DNA of 64,000 nucleotides from Aurelia coerulea (GCA_039566865.1 CM076952.1:16946501-17010500), one strand, 5' to 3'; positions 31,113 to 42,100 are shown, counted from the stretch's first letter. The notes: generated by a model not told the origin, from the letters alone. Made by a program: numbers and translations.

Positions 31113-34100
31113 CTTTTTTTTTTTTTTTTTTATTCAAATATAAAATTTTACAAGAATCTTACATTCTACTATACCTATCTAAATTACTATACAACACTAC
31201 AGGTACGATACCATGGGGAGCGAAATACAATGACTACCTCATGGCCAATATATAAAAACATGAAACATTAAACTGTATACAGACACATTACGAAACGACG
31301 AAACAATTAAAGATTAATGGATACTATACTAGATTCTGTCTCATATCAGATGACAGGTCAGGGTTTAAATGGATTTGAAAGATGTCACGAGTGCAAATCG
31401 TTTAAATGTTGATTTAGGAAGGTAAAATGGCCGACATCTGATGTGAAACAGAATTTACAAAGGAAAGAGCTATTTACGATAAAGGACTTGGTGGTTGCTT
31501 AGTACATAGCTGTAATCTCAAAAGATTAATCAAAGCGACCAGTTTCGTGGATGAAACGTAAAGTTAATTCGAGTATATTTCTGTTCAACTCATCAGAAAG
31601 GTCTTGATCACCATACAATAAAAGATGTGTCAAAGAATCGTTTGAAAGATTGGTGATTTGTGCAAATGGTCGTAATAATTCAACAATTCCAGCGAGAAGA
31701 TTTTGTCGTTGAACACCAAAAGAAGGGCAGAGCAACAAAAAGTGCTCAGTGTCCTCAATGCCATCGTTTGTTGGGCACATCGGGTTTATTGTATCCCTAA
31801 AATTATGCTTGAATTTATGGAAATTTAACTTGCTGAGACCAACCCTAAGTTGTGTAAGGTAGGATAATCCTATTGGATCGTGAATTCCAAAAACAGATTT
31901 GGCAGGGGGGCGGATTATTGATAACAGCTTTTTCTTAAAAACAGCAATAGAAGGCGCAAGTCTCAATTCAGGCTCAAGCTTATTCCATTCGGATAAACAG
32001 TTTGGATAGAAGCTAGACTTGAATTTTTCTGTTCTTGCCTTTAATTGCCCGATGACATCCTGGTCGCGAAGACGGTACTGCGAATGATGAAGAGGGGGAA
32101 TTGGTTCAACTGTATACTCGGGACTAAGATTATTTACAAACTTGTAGAACAAGGTAAGGCGTCTACTCCATCTTCGGGAACTCAGTGACTCCCAACCAAG
32201 CTCTGTGTACAGCTTCTCTCGAGATGTTCCCCTCCATGCACCCGACACAGCTAAGGCAGCAGAATACTGTACGGACTCTAGTTTTTCCATTAAATTTGGT
32301 AAAAGGATATTTTGACTGAATTGGCATACTTTGGCAGGAATATGGTAAATACCATCACCATAGTCTAGATGGGGTCGAACATAGAGCTTATATAATTCGT
32401 TTAGGGTATGCCTTGGCAGGTATTTGGAGAGATATTTCAGCAAACCAATGCCTTTCCTTGTTTTAAAGATCGCTGATTTGATATGAGCTGAGAAAGATAG
32501 CTTTGAGTCCAGGATAATTCCTAAATGTTTATGTTCATTCACTTTCTTGACTGGTATGTTGTTAAAGAGAATCACTGGATGATCAATTTCGATTTTTTCC
32601 TTGAAAATGTTAATTCAACAGCTTGTTTCTGCGGATCTGGATTAAAGGACATTCTCCAAGCTTCAGCCCACCGACTTATCAAGTCCATGTCATGGTTCAT
32701 GTCATTGGCAGCTGTATTTGAATCTTCTACCACAGTGAACAACGATGTATCATCAGCAAATAACTTAACATTGCACTTCAAGCCTACAGCTAGATCATTT
32801 ATATACACAAGGAAAAACAAGGGTCCAAGAATAGAGCCCTGGGGCACCCCTGCAGAAATATCTCCCCAATTTGAACTCTGTCCATTCAGTACTGTCCTCT
32901 GCTTTCGATCCTTGAGAAAGCTTTGGATTAAAAAAAGAAGTTGTCCCGAGACACCACATCGCTTTAATTTATAAATTAGACCATCGTGCCATACCCTATC
33001 AAATGCCTTAGAAATGTCAAGATACACAGAACGAACATCAAGGGGAGGGTTACAGTCAAAAGCTTTAAATATTGTGTGTGTTATTGAGAGTAACTGGTTG
33101 ATGGTTGAGTCTCCTGGGCGAAAACCTGATTGATTTGGGTTAAGAAGTTCGTGTGATACAAGATGTGAGTAAAGAGAATCATATATGAGTTTTTCAAGTA
33201 TTTTCCCAAAAATTGGTAAAAGAGAAATAGGACGGTAATTCCCCTTCAAATTTTTCTCATTTTTCTTATGAACCGGCACTACATTTGCATGTTTCCAAAT
33301 TTCGGGAAATAAACCACGCCTCAAACAATTTGTGAAAATTATCTTGAGTGGCAGAACCAATGCAACATCGCTCAACTTTATCATCCTTACAGATATTTCG
33401 TCCCAGCCATGTGCTTTATTGGGATTAAGTGATCTAATGATACTAAGAATCTTTTCCTCAGAGATGACGAAATCACTTATCAGAGTCGTAGTTACCGGGG
33501 TATCTTGGGGAATTTCGCTACCTGTGTCAATGGTTGTGCATTGAAGAATGAAATAGTCATTAAATATCTGTGCCTTTTCGGTAAAATCCGTTACAAACAG
33601 CCCGCACTCTAGAAGAGGTGGTATCATCGGAATCTTAACTTTGTTTAAAACAGTGTTTATTAAGGTCCAATAGGTTTTGCTGCTGGTCCCATGATTAGCC
33701 AGGGTTTTTCCTGCCTTAAGGAAGTAATTCCGCTTAGCGTCCTCAATCAGTCTCGCTCCTTCTGATATCATTTTTTGCACACCTTCAAGCTTGTCGTCTG
33801 GCTGACCACTCCTCACAAAAGTTTTATATGCACGATTTTTTTTCCTTAGAAAGTTTTTGATGGCTTGCGTTATCCAGGGAGCTTGACGAGGCCTAATCGT
33901 TTTAACTTTGTTGGGGATGAAATTTGAATAGATGTTGAGAAGGACTTCATTGAGTAGTTTTACCTGTTCATTAGGGCAAGTCATGTTGTCAAGATGTTCG
34001 TGCCAAGCAAACGTTTCAATGCTTTCCCTGATTGCTGCAAAATCTGCCTTATCGTAATACCAAATCTTGCGGGTATATGGAGGTTGTGCTATGTTTGAAA

Positions 34101-35150
34101 CAGATAATTTACCGTAAACAATTTGATGGTGGCACTGCTCATGTAGTGACGGATGGACACCAGAATCGATAATGAGGTTAGGCTGATCAGTAAATATCAA
34201 GTCAATGCAGGATTTAGATTCACCCATTAAATGAGTTGGTTCTGAGATTAATTGATGAAGACCATTGTCAGACGCTAGTGGCTCAAATATTTTTCCCTCG
34301 TTATTTTCGATATCACTTTCCCACCACTGAGTTGATCTGCAGTTGAAATCACCAGTAATAATAACGCAGAATGGATTTTCAGCATGCATTTTGGATAACA
34401 TCAGCTCAAAGCTTATGGTAAAGTTATCAAACTCCTCCGGACCCTGACTTGGACTCCTATAGATTACGGCAAAGAAGTACTTTTTCCTGTTTAATTGAAT
34501 TTCATATACAATACATTCAGGGAGAGTTACCAGGTCAGAACGATTTTTTGAAGGAAGGGAATCTTTGATGTATAGCCCAACACCACCCCTTTTCACATTT
34601 TGAGGATGGTTATCATTAATAAACGTATATCCATCAAGTGCCAGTCTATCTTTATCAACGGTGCTGTCAAGGTGGGTTTCAACAATTCCAATGATGTCAT
34701 AGTTGTACACCGCATTGTAAGCCTCTATAAGAGACACGCGTAAAAAATCATGTGCAGTAATGCTATTTAGGTTCCACGTACAAAAATCAAGTGTTTCAGG
34801 GCCCGGATTTATTTCTATATCACCACTCAGCAGAATGGTCCTAAACAACAACCATTGAAGATGTAATGCTGAACATGCTACGCACGCGGTGTAAAAGTAG
34901 ACATAATGAGACTGAAAATACCTATATCGAACAATAACAATGACACCTAACGGGAATCGTTTGACGAGCTCTAATGTAATGTAAAGTACTATCTTCGCAG
35001 ACCGATGCATGCGGGCGAACAAAGGCAAAAAACATAACTCTGGTGCAACGGAGTGAACTGCAAGAAACAATATTGTCAGCGTGAATGGCAGAACGAGTAT
35101 TGAGACTGCGATGAACCAATAACAAAAATACCTGAAAATACCTGGCGTAC
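31113..35150 (-). mobile_element. Nearly full-length APE-type non-LTR retrotransposon (CR1/L2-like)
   Basis: On the minus strand: an N-terminal region with hydrophobic segments, a 2A-like motif, an endonuclease and a reverse transcriptase, then about 390 bp of 3' UTR. The 3' end has AATAAA running straight into a 20-base A tract (poly-T at 31112-31131 on +). The 5' boundary is inferred, just inside the right-hand TIR of the host element. Only one frameshift breaks the ORF, so the copy is young. A 3'-end remnant of a related element is at about 37795-37975. Confidence 0.85.
31526..32575 (-). CDS. LINE ORF2 C-terminal part (after frameshift)
   Basis: Continues the polymerase from ILFNNIPVKKVNEHKHLGII (the HLG block after the RT palm) through the thumb-like region. 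It ends with a Cys/His segment (MCPTNDGIEDTEHFLLLCP) resembling the C-terminal zinc-knuckle of many LINEs, then HETGRFD and a stop at 31526. The first codon shown is not a real start (GTG). The frame should be joined to the upstream part by one extra base, so this is the tail of one broken protein, not a separate gene. Confidence 0.85.
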   Translation of the reverse strand: MILFNNIPVKKVNEHKHLGIILDSKLSFSAHIKSAIFKTRKGIGLLKYLSKYLPRHTLNELYKLYVRPHLDYGDGIYHIPAKVCQFSQNILLPNLMEKLESVQYSAALAVSGAWRGTSREKLYTELGWESLSSRRWSRRLTLFYKFVNNLSPEYTVEPIPPLHHSQYRLRDQDVIGQLKARTEKFKSSFYPNCLSEWNKLEPELRLAPSIAVFKKKLLSIIRPPAKSVFGIHDPIGLSYLTQLRVGLSKLNFHKFKHNFRDTINPMCPTNDGIEDTEHFLLLCPSFGVQRQNLLAGIVELLRPFAQITNLSNDSLTHLLLYGDQDLSDELNRNILELTLRFIHETGRFD

Positions 35151-35277
35151 GAAAGCTTAGGGCTCGGCGTACCTTCGGCGTAGGTTTTGCATGGAATGCA
35201 CCCTGGTGTATATATAAAGACAAGGACCGTAACTTATTTCCAAACACATCAGCAGCAACTGTTTTCTTTTCACCCAT
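32572..35277 (-). CDS. LINE ORF2: 2A-like peptide, AP endonuclease, reverse transcriptase
   Basis: Open for 901 codons, but codons before Met-90 (35010) read through the host TIR, so the true start is probably at or near 35010. Residues 50-150 hold hydrophobic segments. SGDIEINPGP (151-160) matches the D-x-E-x-NPG/P ribosome-skipping consensus. The endonuclease (about 163-400) shows FCTWNLNSI, ETHLD, VIYRSP, ITGDFN and CHHQIV. The RT (about 590-890) shows NYRPISLL, NQSGFRPG, YLDISKAFDRVWH, GVPQGSILGP and FADDTSLF. The frame is lost near 32593-32598, where an A tract appears one base short; the C-terminus follows in another frame. The enzyme copies its own RNA into nicked DNA. Confidence 0.9.
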   Translation of the reverse strand: MGEKKTVAADVFGNKLRSLSLYIHQGAFHAKPTPKVRRALSFRTPGIFRYFCYWFIAVSILVLPFTLTILFLAVHSVAPELCFLPLFARMHRSAKIVLYITLELVKRFPLGVIVIVRYRYFQSHYVYFYTACVACSALHLQWLLFRTILLSGDIEINPGPETLDFCTWNLNSITAHDFLRVSLIEAYNAVYNYDIIGIVETHLDSTVDKDRLALDGYTFINDNHPQNVKRGGVGLYIKDSLPSKNRSDLVTLPECIVYEIQLNRKKYFFAVIYRSPSQGPEEFDNFTISFELMLSKMHAENPFCVIITGDFNCRSTQWWESDIENNEGKIFEPLASDNGLHQLISEPTHLMGESKSCIDLIFTDQPNLIIDSGVHPSLHEQCHHQIVYGKLSVSNIAQPPYTRKIWYYDKADFAAIRESIETFAWHEHLDNMTCPNEQVKLLNEVLLNIYSNFIPNKVKTIRPRQAPWITQAIKNFLRKKNRAYKTFVRSGQPDDKLEGVQKMISEGARLIEDAKRNYFLKAGKTLANHGTSSKTYWTLINTVLNKVKIPMIPPLLECGLFVTDFTEKAQIFNDYFILQCTTIDTGSEIPQDTPVTTTLISDFVISEEKILSIIRSLNPNKAHGWDEISVRMIKLSDVALVLPLKIIFTNCLRRGLFPEIWKHANVVPVHKKNEKNLKGNYRPISLLPIFGKILEKLIYDSLYSHLVSHELLNPNQSGFRPGDSTINQLLSITHTIFKAFDCNPPLDVRSVYLDISKAFDRVWHDGLIYKLKRCGVSGQLLFLIQSFLKDRKQRTVLNGQSSNWGDISAGVPQGSILGPLFFLVYINDLAVGLKCNVKLFADDTSLFTVVEDSNTAANDMNHDMDLISRWAEAWRMSFNPDPQKQAVELTFSRKKSKLIIQ

Positions 35278-35616
35278 GTCATTGCATCAGTATATATCCA
35301 AACATGCAAAAAAACACATCAAAATGTTGCTGATTTATCAGGCAACATTCTCAGATAACTTTCTACTTGAATGTTTTATCAAAACTCAACTAATTTAGGT
35401 GTCATCCAAAAACCCGCTTGTGATCGCTTAGGGGCATTTGGCCACTAAAAGGGGGAGGGGGTTGTGAACATTCTACCACTAACATTGATTGGTTATTCCT
35501 TTCCATCGTAGGTGGCTCATCGGTGGGGTTTCATTAATACTTGACAGCTGCACAAGGATGCACATATTTTTATTGTTATAGTAAATGGTTCTAACCTGTA
35601 TTTTTTCTGTCCATAG
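35205..35616 (+). other. Upstream region of DAPIT gene
   Basis: Sequence between the transposon cluster and the first coding exon, probably promoter and a 5' UTR intron. The pyrimidine-rich acceptor TTTTTTCTGTCCATAG at 35601-35616 implies a non-coding exon further upstream that I cannot place. Confidence 0.45.
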
Positions 35617-35617
35617 A

Positions 35618-35707
35618 ATGGGAGCAGACCAAGCTGTAGAGGCAGCAGGAAACTTGAAAGGGTGGCAGAGACATTTTAATTCAGTAACTATAAAAGGAAG
35701 AAGAAAT
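35618..35707 (+). CDS. ATP5MK: DAPIT coding exon 1
   Basis: Thirty codons from ATG 35618 (one base after the acceptor AG at 35615-35616) to the donor GTAAGC at 35708. Encodes MGADQAVEAAGNL, GWQRHFNS and VTIKGRRN. Confidence 0.9.
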
Positions 35708-36798
35708 GTAAGCACTTTATCTTTTTTGTTTGAAAATGTGTACATGTCATAGCACTATTGATTCTCGTACAGTGTCAGTGGTGGATTTAAGGGGGATAGG
35801 CAGTTGCCCCCCCCCTTCTAAAGGAAAATTCTGATTGGGCCCCCTTTCTGGGAAGAAATGCACCCTTTATAATGACACTTGTTTTAGTCTGCTTCAGACA
35901 AAATGTGCGGAAAAACACCAGGATACAGATATTTTTTGTAGAAAAGCTGAATCATTTTTTTTAGCAAAGTGCAATCCATAAAATTTGTGCTTAACTTTGC
36001 TGCGCATCCCATTCATTCCATCCTCTGCAAGTTGCACCTCCTTAAAGTTCAGACTGGATCCGCCACTGTACAGTGTTCTGTTGTCTGTAAAAACTGTGCT
36101 GTTGAAAAGTTATCATTGCAGACTTGGGTGAAAGTTCTTAGGCCCTGCAATATTTGTCCCCAGAAGAATGAAACTCCTCTAAACTGAGACGGGTCAGAAT
36201 ACTTAATTTCTAAGATGACTATTGACATCAGATGTGTACATGTATTGCGATGAAATTGGTGAACGTAAACCAATCAAAATCTAATTCTCATCAAAGCAAA
36301 AGTAATCAGGGACCACATAGCGGCTTTAAGGTAGAGGGAGTGAATCTAAAGTAAAGTGAGTGAAATTGGGGTCTGTGGGCTTGCCTTGCCCCCGGAAATT
36401 TTGAGACCCCCCCCTATGGAACATCGGAAAATGCCCTTTCATGAAAATTAAAGTGATCATAACTGATGCGATCTTTGAGAGATTGAAAAGAACCTCCTTT
36501 ACAACTGAAATGTGTGTGAAAATGATATAGTATGGTGTCTTCATTTACGCTTTGCAGTAAGTTGCTGGACCTACTTTAATAGGTATCTTCAAAGGTTTTG
36601 GCAACTTGATTCCTCCTGCTGCCAAATTGTCTGAAGAATGTAGTACTGTATGTGGGGATTGGTAGACACTACTAAAATGTAGTCTTTGACTGTACACTAT
36701 ATAGCATGTTCCTCGGTTTTTAGGTTGTATTTGGAGTGTATGGATCCCTCTTTCTAATTTATGGCCTCTATAAAATGACAAGAAGTGGAAAGAAGTGA
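35618..36798 (+). CDS. ATP5MK: DAPIT/USMG5, ATP synthase membrane subunit (two coding exons)
   Basis: Exons 35618-35707 and 36724-36798 join in phase 0 to a 54-residue protein, close to the 58 residues of vertebrate DAPIT. Order: polar N-terminus, GWQRHFNSVTIKGRRNVV, one membrane helix (about residues 31-47, VVFGVYGSLFLIYGLY), and a basic tail KMTRSGKK. The FNS.T..GR.N core just before the helix is the DAPIT signature. The family is a small accessory subunit of mitochondrial F1Fo ATP synthase in the inner membrane, important for dimer or oligomer stability. Splice sites are canonical (AAAT/GTAAGC; GGTTTTTAG/G). A hAT MITE sits in the intron. It runs towards TAF11 tail to tail. Confidence 0.9.
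35776..36068. mobile_element. hAT MITE (CAGTGGTGGATTTAAG), exact 8-bp TSD, DAPIT intron
   Basis: The left tip is CAGTGGTGGATTTAAG and the right tip in inverse CAGTGGCGGATCCAG. TACAGTGT is exactly duplicated at 35768-35775 and 36069-36076. 293 bp, non-coding. Confidence 0.9.
36724..36798 (+). CDS. ATP5MK: DAPIT coding exon 2
   Basis: Acceptor CGGTTTTTAG ends at 36723. 24 codons and TGA. Encodes the single membrane helix and the KMTRSGKK tail. Confidence 0.9.
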   Translation, partial: VVFGVYGSLFLIYGLYKMTRSGKK

Positions 36799-37086
36799 AC
36801 CATGCAGGCAATACAAAGTAAATCTTAGGAACAACATGGTTTGAACATCAAACTTTCAACAAATCGAGTGCTAAAGAACTTTTGTGTATACAAGTATGCA
36901 GACAATTGAATGTGCAAGTAATGAATTCATATTCCACTTGTTTTATTTGTGAGAAGTTCATTTTGCTTTATCTTCTTATACCAGTAGGAGAAAATCTTAC
37001 AACTATTTTCCTCAAGTTGTTTGTCTGGTAAAATGTGATTGTTTCCAACAGCAAAAGACACAGCCTCTGAAATGACTCTAGACTTC
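36799..37086 (+). other. DAPIT 3' UTR / spacer
   Basis: No repeat recognised. No canonical AATAAA close to the stop; AATACA (near 36809) is the nearest variant. Confidence 0.4.
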
Positions 37087-37088
37087 TA

Positions 37089-38161
37089 GACAGGCCACTA
37101 TAAACAAAGAGCGAAGAAACCATTTAGTCAAACTTCTGAACACTGATTTGGGGTTTTGAGACCTGTCCAAATCAGATTTAACCTGGGGCATGTTTGAATT
37201 TTGACTTGAAGTCTCATTTTTGATGACGTCTATGGTAAGCGAAAGTCACCAAAATCCATCCCAAGCATCAAATTTCTGTTGATATTTTTATTCTACTGCC
37301 TCATCTGTTGGACTAGGTTAAATGATAAACATTTTTCGACAGAGGGCAACAAGACCTTTTGATTGATATATAATTTTTTTAATTTTGACTAAAGTAGCAA
37401 AATTTTGTATGACATCGATCCTATGATATCATGATTGAACTTTTCCAAGAATCATTTCAGCCAAAATATTTTCAATCATTTTAACTAAATTGGCAATGCC
37501 GATTCCGAATCTGATATCGATGAAGGGTTATTTTGCCCAGAAATAACGTTTTATATGATGCCATTTTTCCATTGTATTGCTCATCCTGTAAACAATGAGA
37601 GAATCACGTGGGTAAACAATTTCTGAGCAAAATAACTGTTCATCAAAATCAGATTTGAAACCTAATGGCCAATTTAGCTTGACTAGAAAATTTCAGCTGA
37701 AATGATTCTAAAAAAGTTCAATTGTGACATCATAGGATAAATGATGACATACAAAATATTGCTACTTTCATCAAAATTACAAAAATTATATATATATTTC
37801 AAAGATACCAAGGGGAGTGAAAGATAATGACTACCCCATGGCCAAAACATAAAGACACACAACATTAAATTACATACAACTAAACTACAAACGATTAAAA
37901 ATAGTTACACTACTTATTACACTACTCTACACTGCGTATTACATTGCACTTACACTATTTATAAACGGAAGGTCTTGTTGCCCTCTTTCCAAAAATGCAT
38001 TTATCATTTGACTTGGTTCAACAAATGTGACTTCCGGTCAAAATTTGAACATGCCCCAGATAACCTCTGGTTAAATCTGATATCGGACAAGTCTCAAAAC
38101 CCCAAATAAGCATTCAGAAGTGTGACTGACCGGTTTCTTCGTTTTTTTATAGCAACCTGTC
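37089..38161. mobile_element. 1.07-kb foldback element, TA target, hosting a LINE tail
   Basis: The tips are GACAGGCCACTATAAACAAA and, in inverse, GACAGGTTGCTATAAAAAAA, flanked by TA at 37087-37088 and 38162-38163. Inner arms also pair: GGGGCATGTTTGAATTTTGA (37186) against TCAAAATTTGAACATGCCCC (38038). The right arm is interrupted near 37795-37975. Confidence 0.8.
37795..37975 (-). mobile_element. LINE 3'-UTR remnant related to the 31-35 kb LINE
   Basis: ACCAAGGGGAGTGAAAGATA then ATGACTACCCCATGGCC and AACATTAAATTACATACA parallels 31210-31285 (ACCATGGGGAGCGAAATACA, ATGACTACCTCATGGCC, AACATTAAACTGTATACA). Only the distal 3' UTR is present. Confidence 0.75.
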
Positions 38162-38163
38162 TA

Positions 38164-39051
38164 CACTGTCTCAGCCAACCTTTTATACGTAGACTTTGGC
38201 AAGAAAAATTCTGGGCAAAGTTGAAATCTTTTGCACCATGAAGTTTCAACAGAGAGTTGATAGAAGATAACAGAAACAGTTCAGAAAACCTTGAATTGTA
38301 TTCTAAATCCAGCATACAGTACATTAGGATTGAGAACTTTAAAACTCAAAAAACGTTTGAATGAATTTTTGTCCCAAAGTCTAATGGTCCGAAAGTTTAA
38401 CTTCTTTGAAAATACAAAAAACAACGGATTTCTTCCATGTATGGCACTGTCAAAGAAAAGTGAAATACTGTCATTTGGTGATTGCAGTTGTCAGTCACAA
38501 TATTCTTGAGTCATGAAAGTACCCCTTCTTTTTGTCTGCAGTCTTTAAAACTGCTTTCAAAACTATTTCCTTTGTTGAATACTTTTATTGAATACCTTTG
38601 ATGCATCCATATAGTTAATTTCAGTTGCACATTATCAATGAATGTAAAATCATGCAAAATTGTTTGCCGGGAAGTGTTTTGTCCAAATTCTTCAAAAATT
38701 GTCCAAAAGTTTTTGGCCAAAGTTGTTTTTCAAAAACATTTCCGTCTGAACGTTTTCGATTTCAGTGTTTATTGTATATACAGTAGTATTACAAACAGTA
38801 ATTAAGACCTACTACTGTATCTGGAGAAAAATGGAGCGATATTTATAATACACTAGTCAGATGAAACCCAAGCAAAAGAGACTTGACTTGCATTAAGCGA
38901 ATCTAGCACGAGAAAATTGTCAATGATCCCTTCGTTTTAATTCTCCAGGGTAAATAAACGCTTAACTTTCGGAATACAGAAAGTCCTCTATTCAAGGTGT
39001 TACAAGTACTGTATATACTGAGAAAAAACTATAAAGTGTCTGTGCTTAAAG
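38164..39051. other. Intergenic spacer between convergent DAPIT and TAF11
   Basis: No gene or strong repeat. TTTATT near 38766 (AATAAA on -) could be the TAF11 polyadenylation signal, about 285 bp past its stop. Confidence 0.4.
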
Positions 39052-39179
39052 TTAAAAAAGACTCTTCTTGTATCTTGAGTTTGGAATAGAGTTAGTTCTT
39101 TTTAATCTTCTCACTGCTTCTCTGATGTGTTTTGGTTGAATTGGTCCCTGTTCATTTCTTTGCTCCATTATGTCAAGGG
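39052..39179 (-). CDS. TAF11: TAF11 exon 4 (C-terminal histone-fold helix)
   Basis: Acceptor CTTTGTAG before CCCTTGAC. Encodes [28 protein letters not shown] and the terminal SRYKKSLF, stop TAA at 39052-39054. Confidence 0.95.
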
Positions 39180-42100
39180 CTACAAAGAGCAAAAAAGCAT
39201 TACTGTTGTGCAAGAGTATAACACCATATTGGCATGGACAATGGACGAATCAAACTAGGCACTTCTATATAGTTAAACTACTAATTTCTAAAAATTAATC
39301 CTGACATCATTGGAATCCTTCTCTAGACAAACCAAGCAAAATATAACAAATCTGAAAATCAATAAGTTTTGCCATTCCACCCTTGTACCGGTATATCAGG
39401 TATATCACCACAACCTCGGCAATTATTTAAGTTCTGATGAAAATTGCTTGCACACAATCCATGCATTAAATCCAACTGAGTATTCCTTCATAAAAGTTGA
39501 AGTGCCTGCTAAACAGCTTCTTTGGGGTGCAGTGACACAAAATGTTGTTTCATGGCAAATGGCATAGATGCGTATATAATAGCACCACGTAATTGGCATA
39601 CCAGAATATGAGGGCAGTGCTTTTGGTCTGTTTTGAGAAAATCATAAAAATGAGAGATAATGCATATGCATCAGCTGCACTGATCTTCCATTCATTATTG
39701 CTAAATAGTCTTGCATCACTACTGTAGCTCTTGTTACATTTTTCTTTCATCCCTAAACGAACAAAGTGCTGTACAATTCATTTTCCTTTTTTCCCAATAA
39801 GCAAAAAAACAGGGATAAGATTTTAAGAACATGGCGTTAAATGCAAGACAATTTGGGGAATATAACTCATCAACTTTGAATATTTTTGGATAAAAGGGCA
39901 TGCTTTTTTATCCGCAATATGCAGCAAACAAAAAATATTGGCTAATAACTTTGATAAAGTACAAATTGGGGCATTTCACTGCAAAAGACAAAAAAGGCAA
40001 TTGGCATTTTACACTTCACATATGTGGAGAGCTTAGCCCCCTTTTGTCCAATCAAATGTGATATGTCTTCAATTTACATAGGAAAGTTTGAAGGACAGGA
40101 ATGCACTTTAAACTTGAAGGATTTGAACTTCACAGATTCGTGTTAAGGCTGCCATACCATGAGGCCATGCAAGTCAGCAAGAAAATTGGATTACTTGTAA
40201 CCAATTTAAAGTTCCTGTATCACAAATGGATGAAATAAATCAATAATTGTTGAATTGAAATAAAGAATAATTACCCTCTTCACATATTTCTCCAACATAA
40301 ACTTTTGCTATGCCAGCCATTGCAATAACAACATTTGGAGGAACAGATCCACCAGACATAATACCTTGCATTAACTACAAAATAGATGTTAAATACATAT
40401 AATGCAGCAGGGCTTCCTTAGAAAAGCATGCGACTGTGCTCTTGCACACACCCCAGTTATGTCATGAGAGCAATTAATCATGTGCCCAGATCTACTGTAT
40501 GAAATAATACATTAAAACTTTTATCTGGTGCAAAACCAAAGGAAAAGCTTTTTTATCTTCATTGTTGCTTTGCAATATATAATGTCCAATGTCCCATGTA
40601 TATGTATGTAAGAGTACACTGTATCTTGATATTTTATAAGCAAGTTTAAAATAATGTGTTTTGAGATTCTTTTTAAGAAGATAAACAGTTTCCAAAGTCC
40701 TAATATAGCCACAATATGTTCATCAGCATTTTATTTGTTAAAGGACATGACAAGTCTGGAGTTGGTATGACTATGATGATAGAATACAAGATTATACTGT
40801 TTATGAATGTGAATCATACCTTTTTTCACCATGATTTGCCTTTTCCGTGCAAAATTTTGCATTCAAATAATACCTCGTTTACAAAGAGCAAAAATATGGG
40901 ATCGCGATCCAGATTGCAATCCCGATCCTGATAAAATCCGTGTGAACACTTTATTGAGATCGCGATCCCCTATAATTCGATCCCACTTTAGAGGTGGATT
41001 GTGATCCGGATCGCAATCCTGATCCTGAAAAAGTGTGCTGTGTAATTGCTTCTTAGGATCGCAATCCCGTTTGAAATCCTTTAAGCATGCGCAATAGATA
41101 CAACTGCCATTTTGTCCATTGTCGTTGCAGTGTCTCTAAGCTCCATAACTATGCACAATACGCATGTGTGTGAATAATGGATTGTGATCCTGGTCCGTTT
41201 TCGTTTGACGCCCGTGTAAACGCAACTTGAACGCGATCTCAATCCTTGTGGATCACGATCTGGATCGCGATCTCATATTTTTGCTCTTTGTAAACGGGGT
41301 ATAAATGATTTGTGCACAGTGAAATCTTTTGTGTGATTGTACGTCACTACAAAGTTCTAGGAGGAGTTCTAGGATGCTAAGTGAATCATAAACAGAGAAA
41401 TTACAATAGAAGATACATAGCTACAGCACTATTCTCACCCTTCTTATTGCTGCTTTTGGAAAAGAGGCTCTGCGATACATTTCATATCTGTTTAATTGAG
41501 ACTCTGAGAAGGCAGCAACCAATGATCTATGGCAGAGACAAGAAAAAATAAGCAACTAACAAAACCATAGACTGTGAATGAGCAAGGAAAACAAATTTTT
41601 CTTTATTTTTGTCTTTCTGTTTTCATTTTTGCATTTTCTTTTTGCATGTGCACAGACTAACAAGACTAGTTTATTTTTAACTTATGTAGCTACATAGCTA
41701 CGAATAACGAAACATATGAAAGCATTCCAGTCTACAATTACAGTCTACGGTATTTCAGAGTGTGGAAAATAATCTTAAATAAAAATTGCCATTTTGCCCA
41801 ACTCGAAACTTGCATGACTTAGTGCCACATACTTTGCTTCATACGCATTTTGCATTCTGTTGCTGAACCAATGGTTCAGGATTCATTCTCAGGTAGCATA
41901 TGATGAATGATTCTAATTTGTTTAGCTCTATGCACAGAAAAATGTTTGATTCATTATATGGTACTGCCTCTAAGAGAGATGTGGATTTGAGTCCCAAAGT
42001 CTTGACTTAGATCTATAATTGACAACTACACAAGCCTCCAAAACATTAAATATATTGGCCGTAAAACATATCTTGAACACATAATGTAAATGGAATGTAA

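Larger units (their letters stand above)
30907..35204. mobile_element. TIR element (CCAGGGTGCATTCC) hosting a LINE
   Basis: CCAGGGTGCATTCC at 30908-30921 and GGAATGCACCCTGG at 35191-35204 are inverted tips. TTCGGCGTAG-type motifs lie just inside both. Flanking TGTATGTA (left) and TGTATATA (right) match 7 of 8, a likely target duplication. The interior is almost wholly the LINE at about 31113-35150, so the host element itself is only about 0.3 kb. Confidence 0.6.

Noticed and set aside
31526..32575. Separate 349-residue gene downstream of the LINE RT
   Set aside because: Starts with GTG at a frameshift and continues the RT HLGI block; it is the tail of the same ORF.
40860..41300. Cluster of GATCGCGATC as a replication origin or enhancer
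   Set aside because: It is fully bounded by inverted tips and TA duplications, so a transposon explains it; any function would be secondary.
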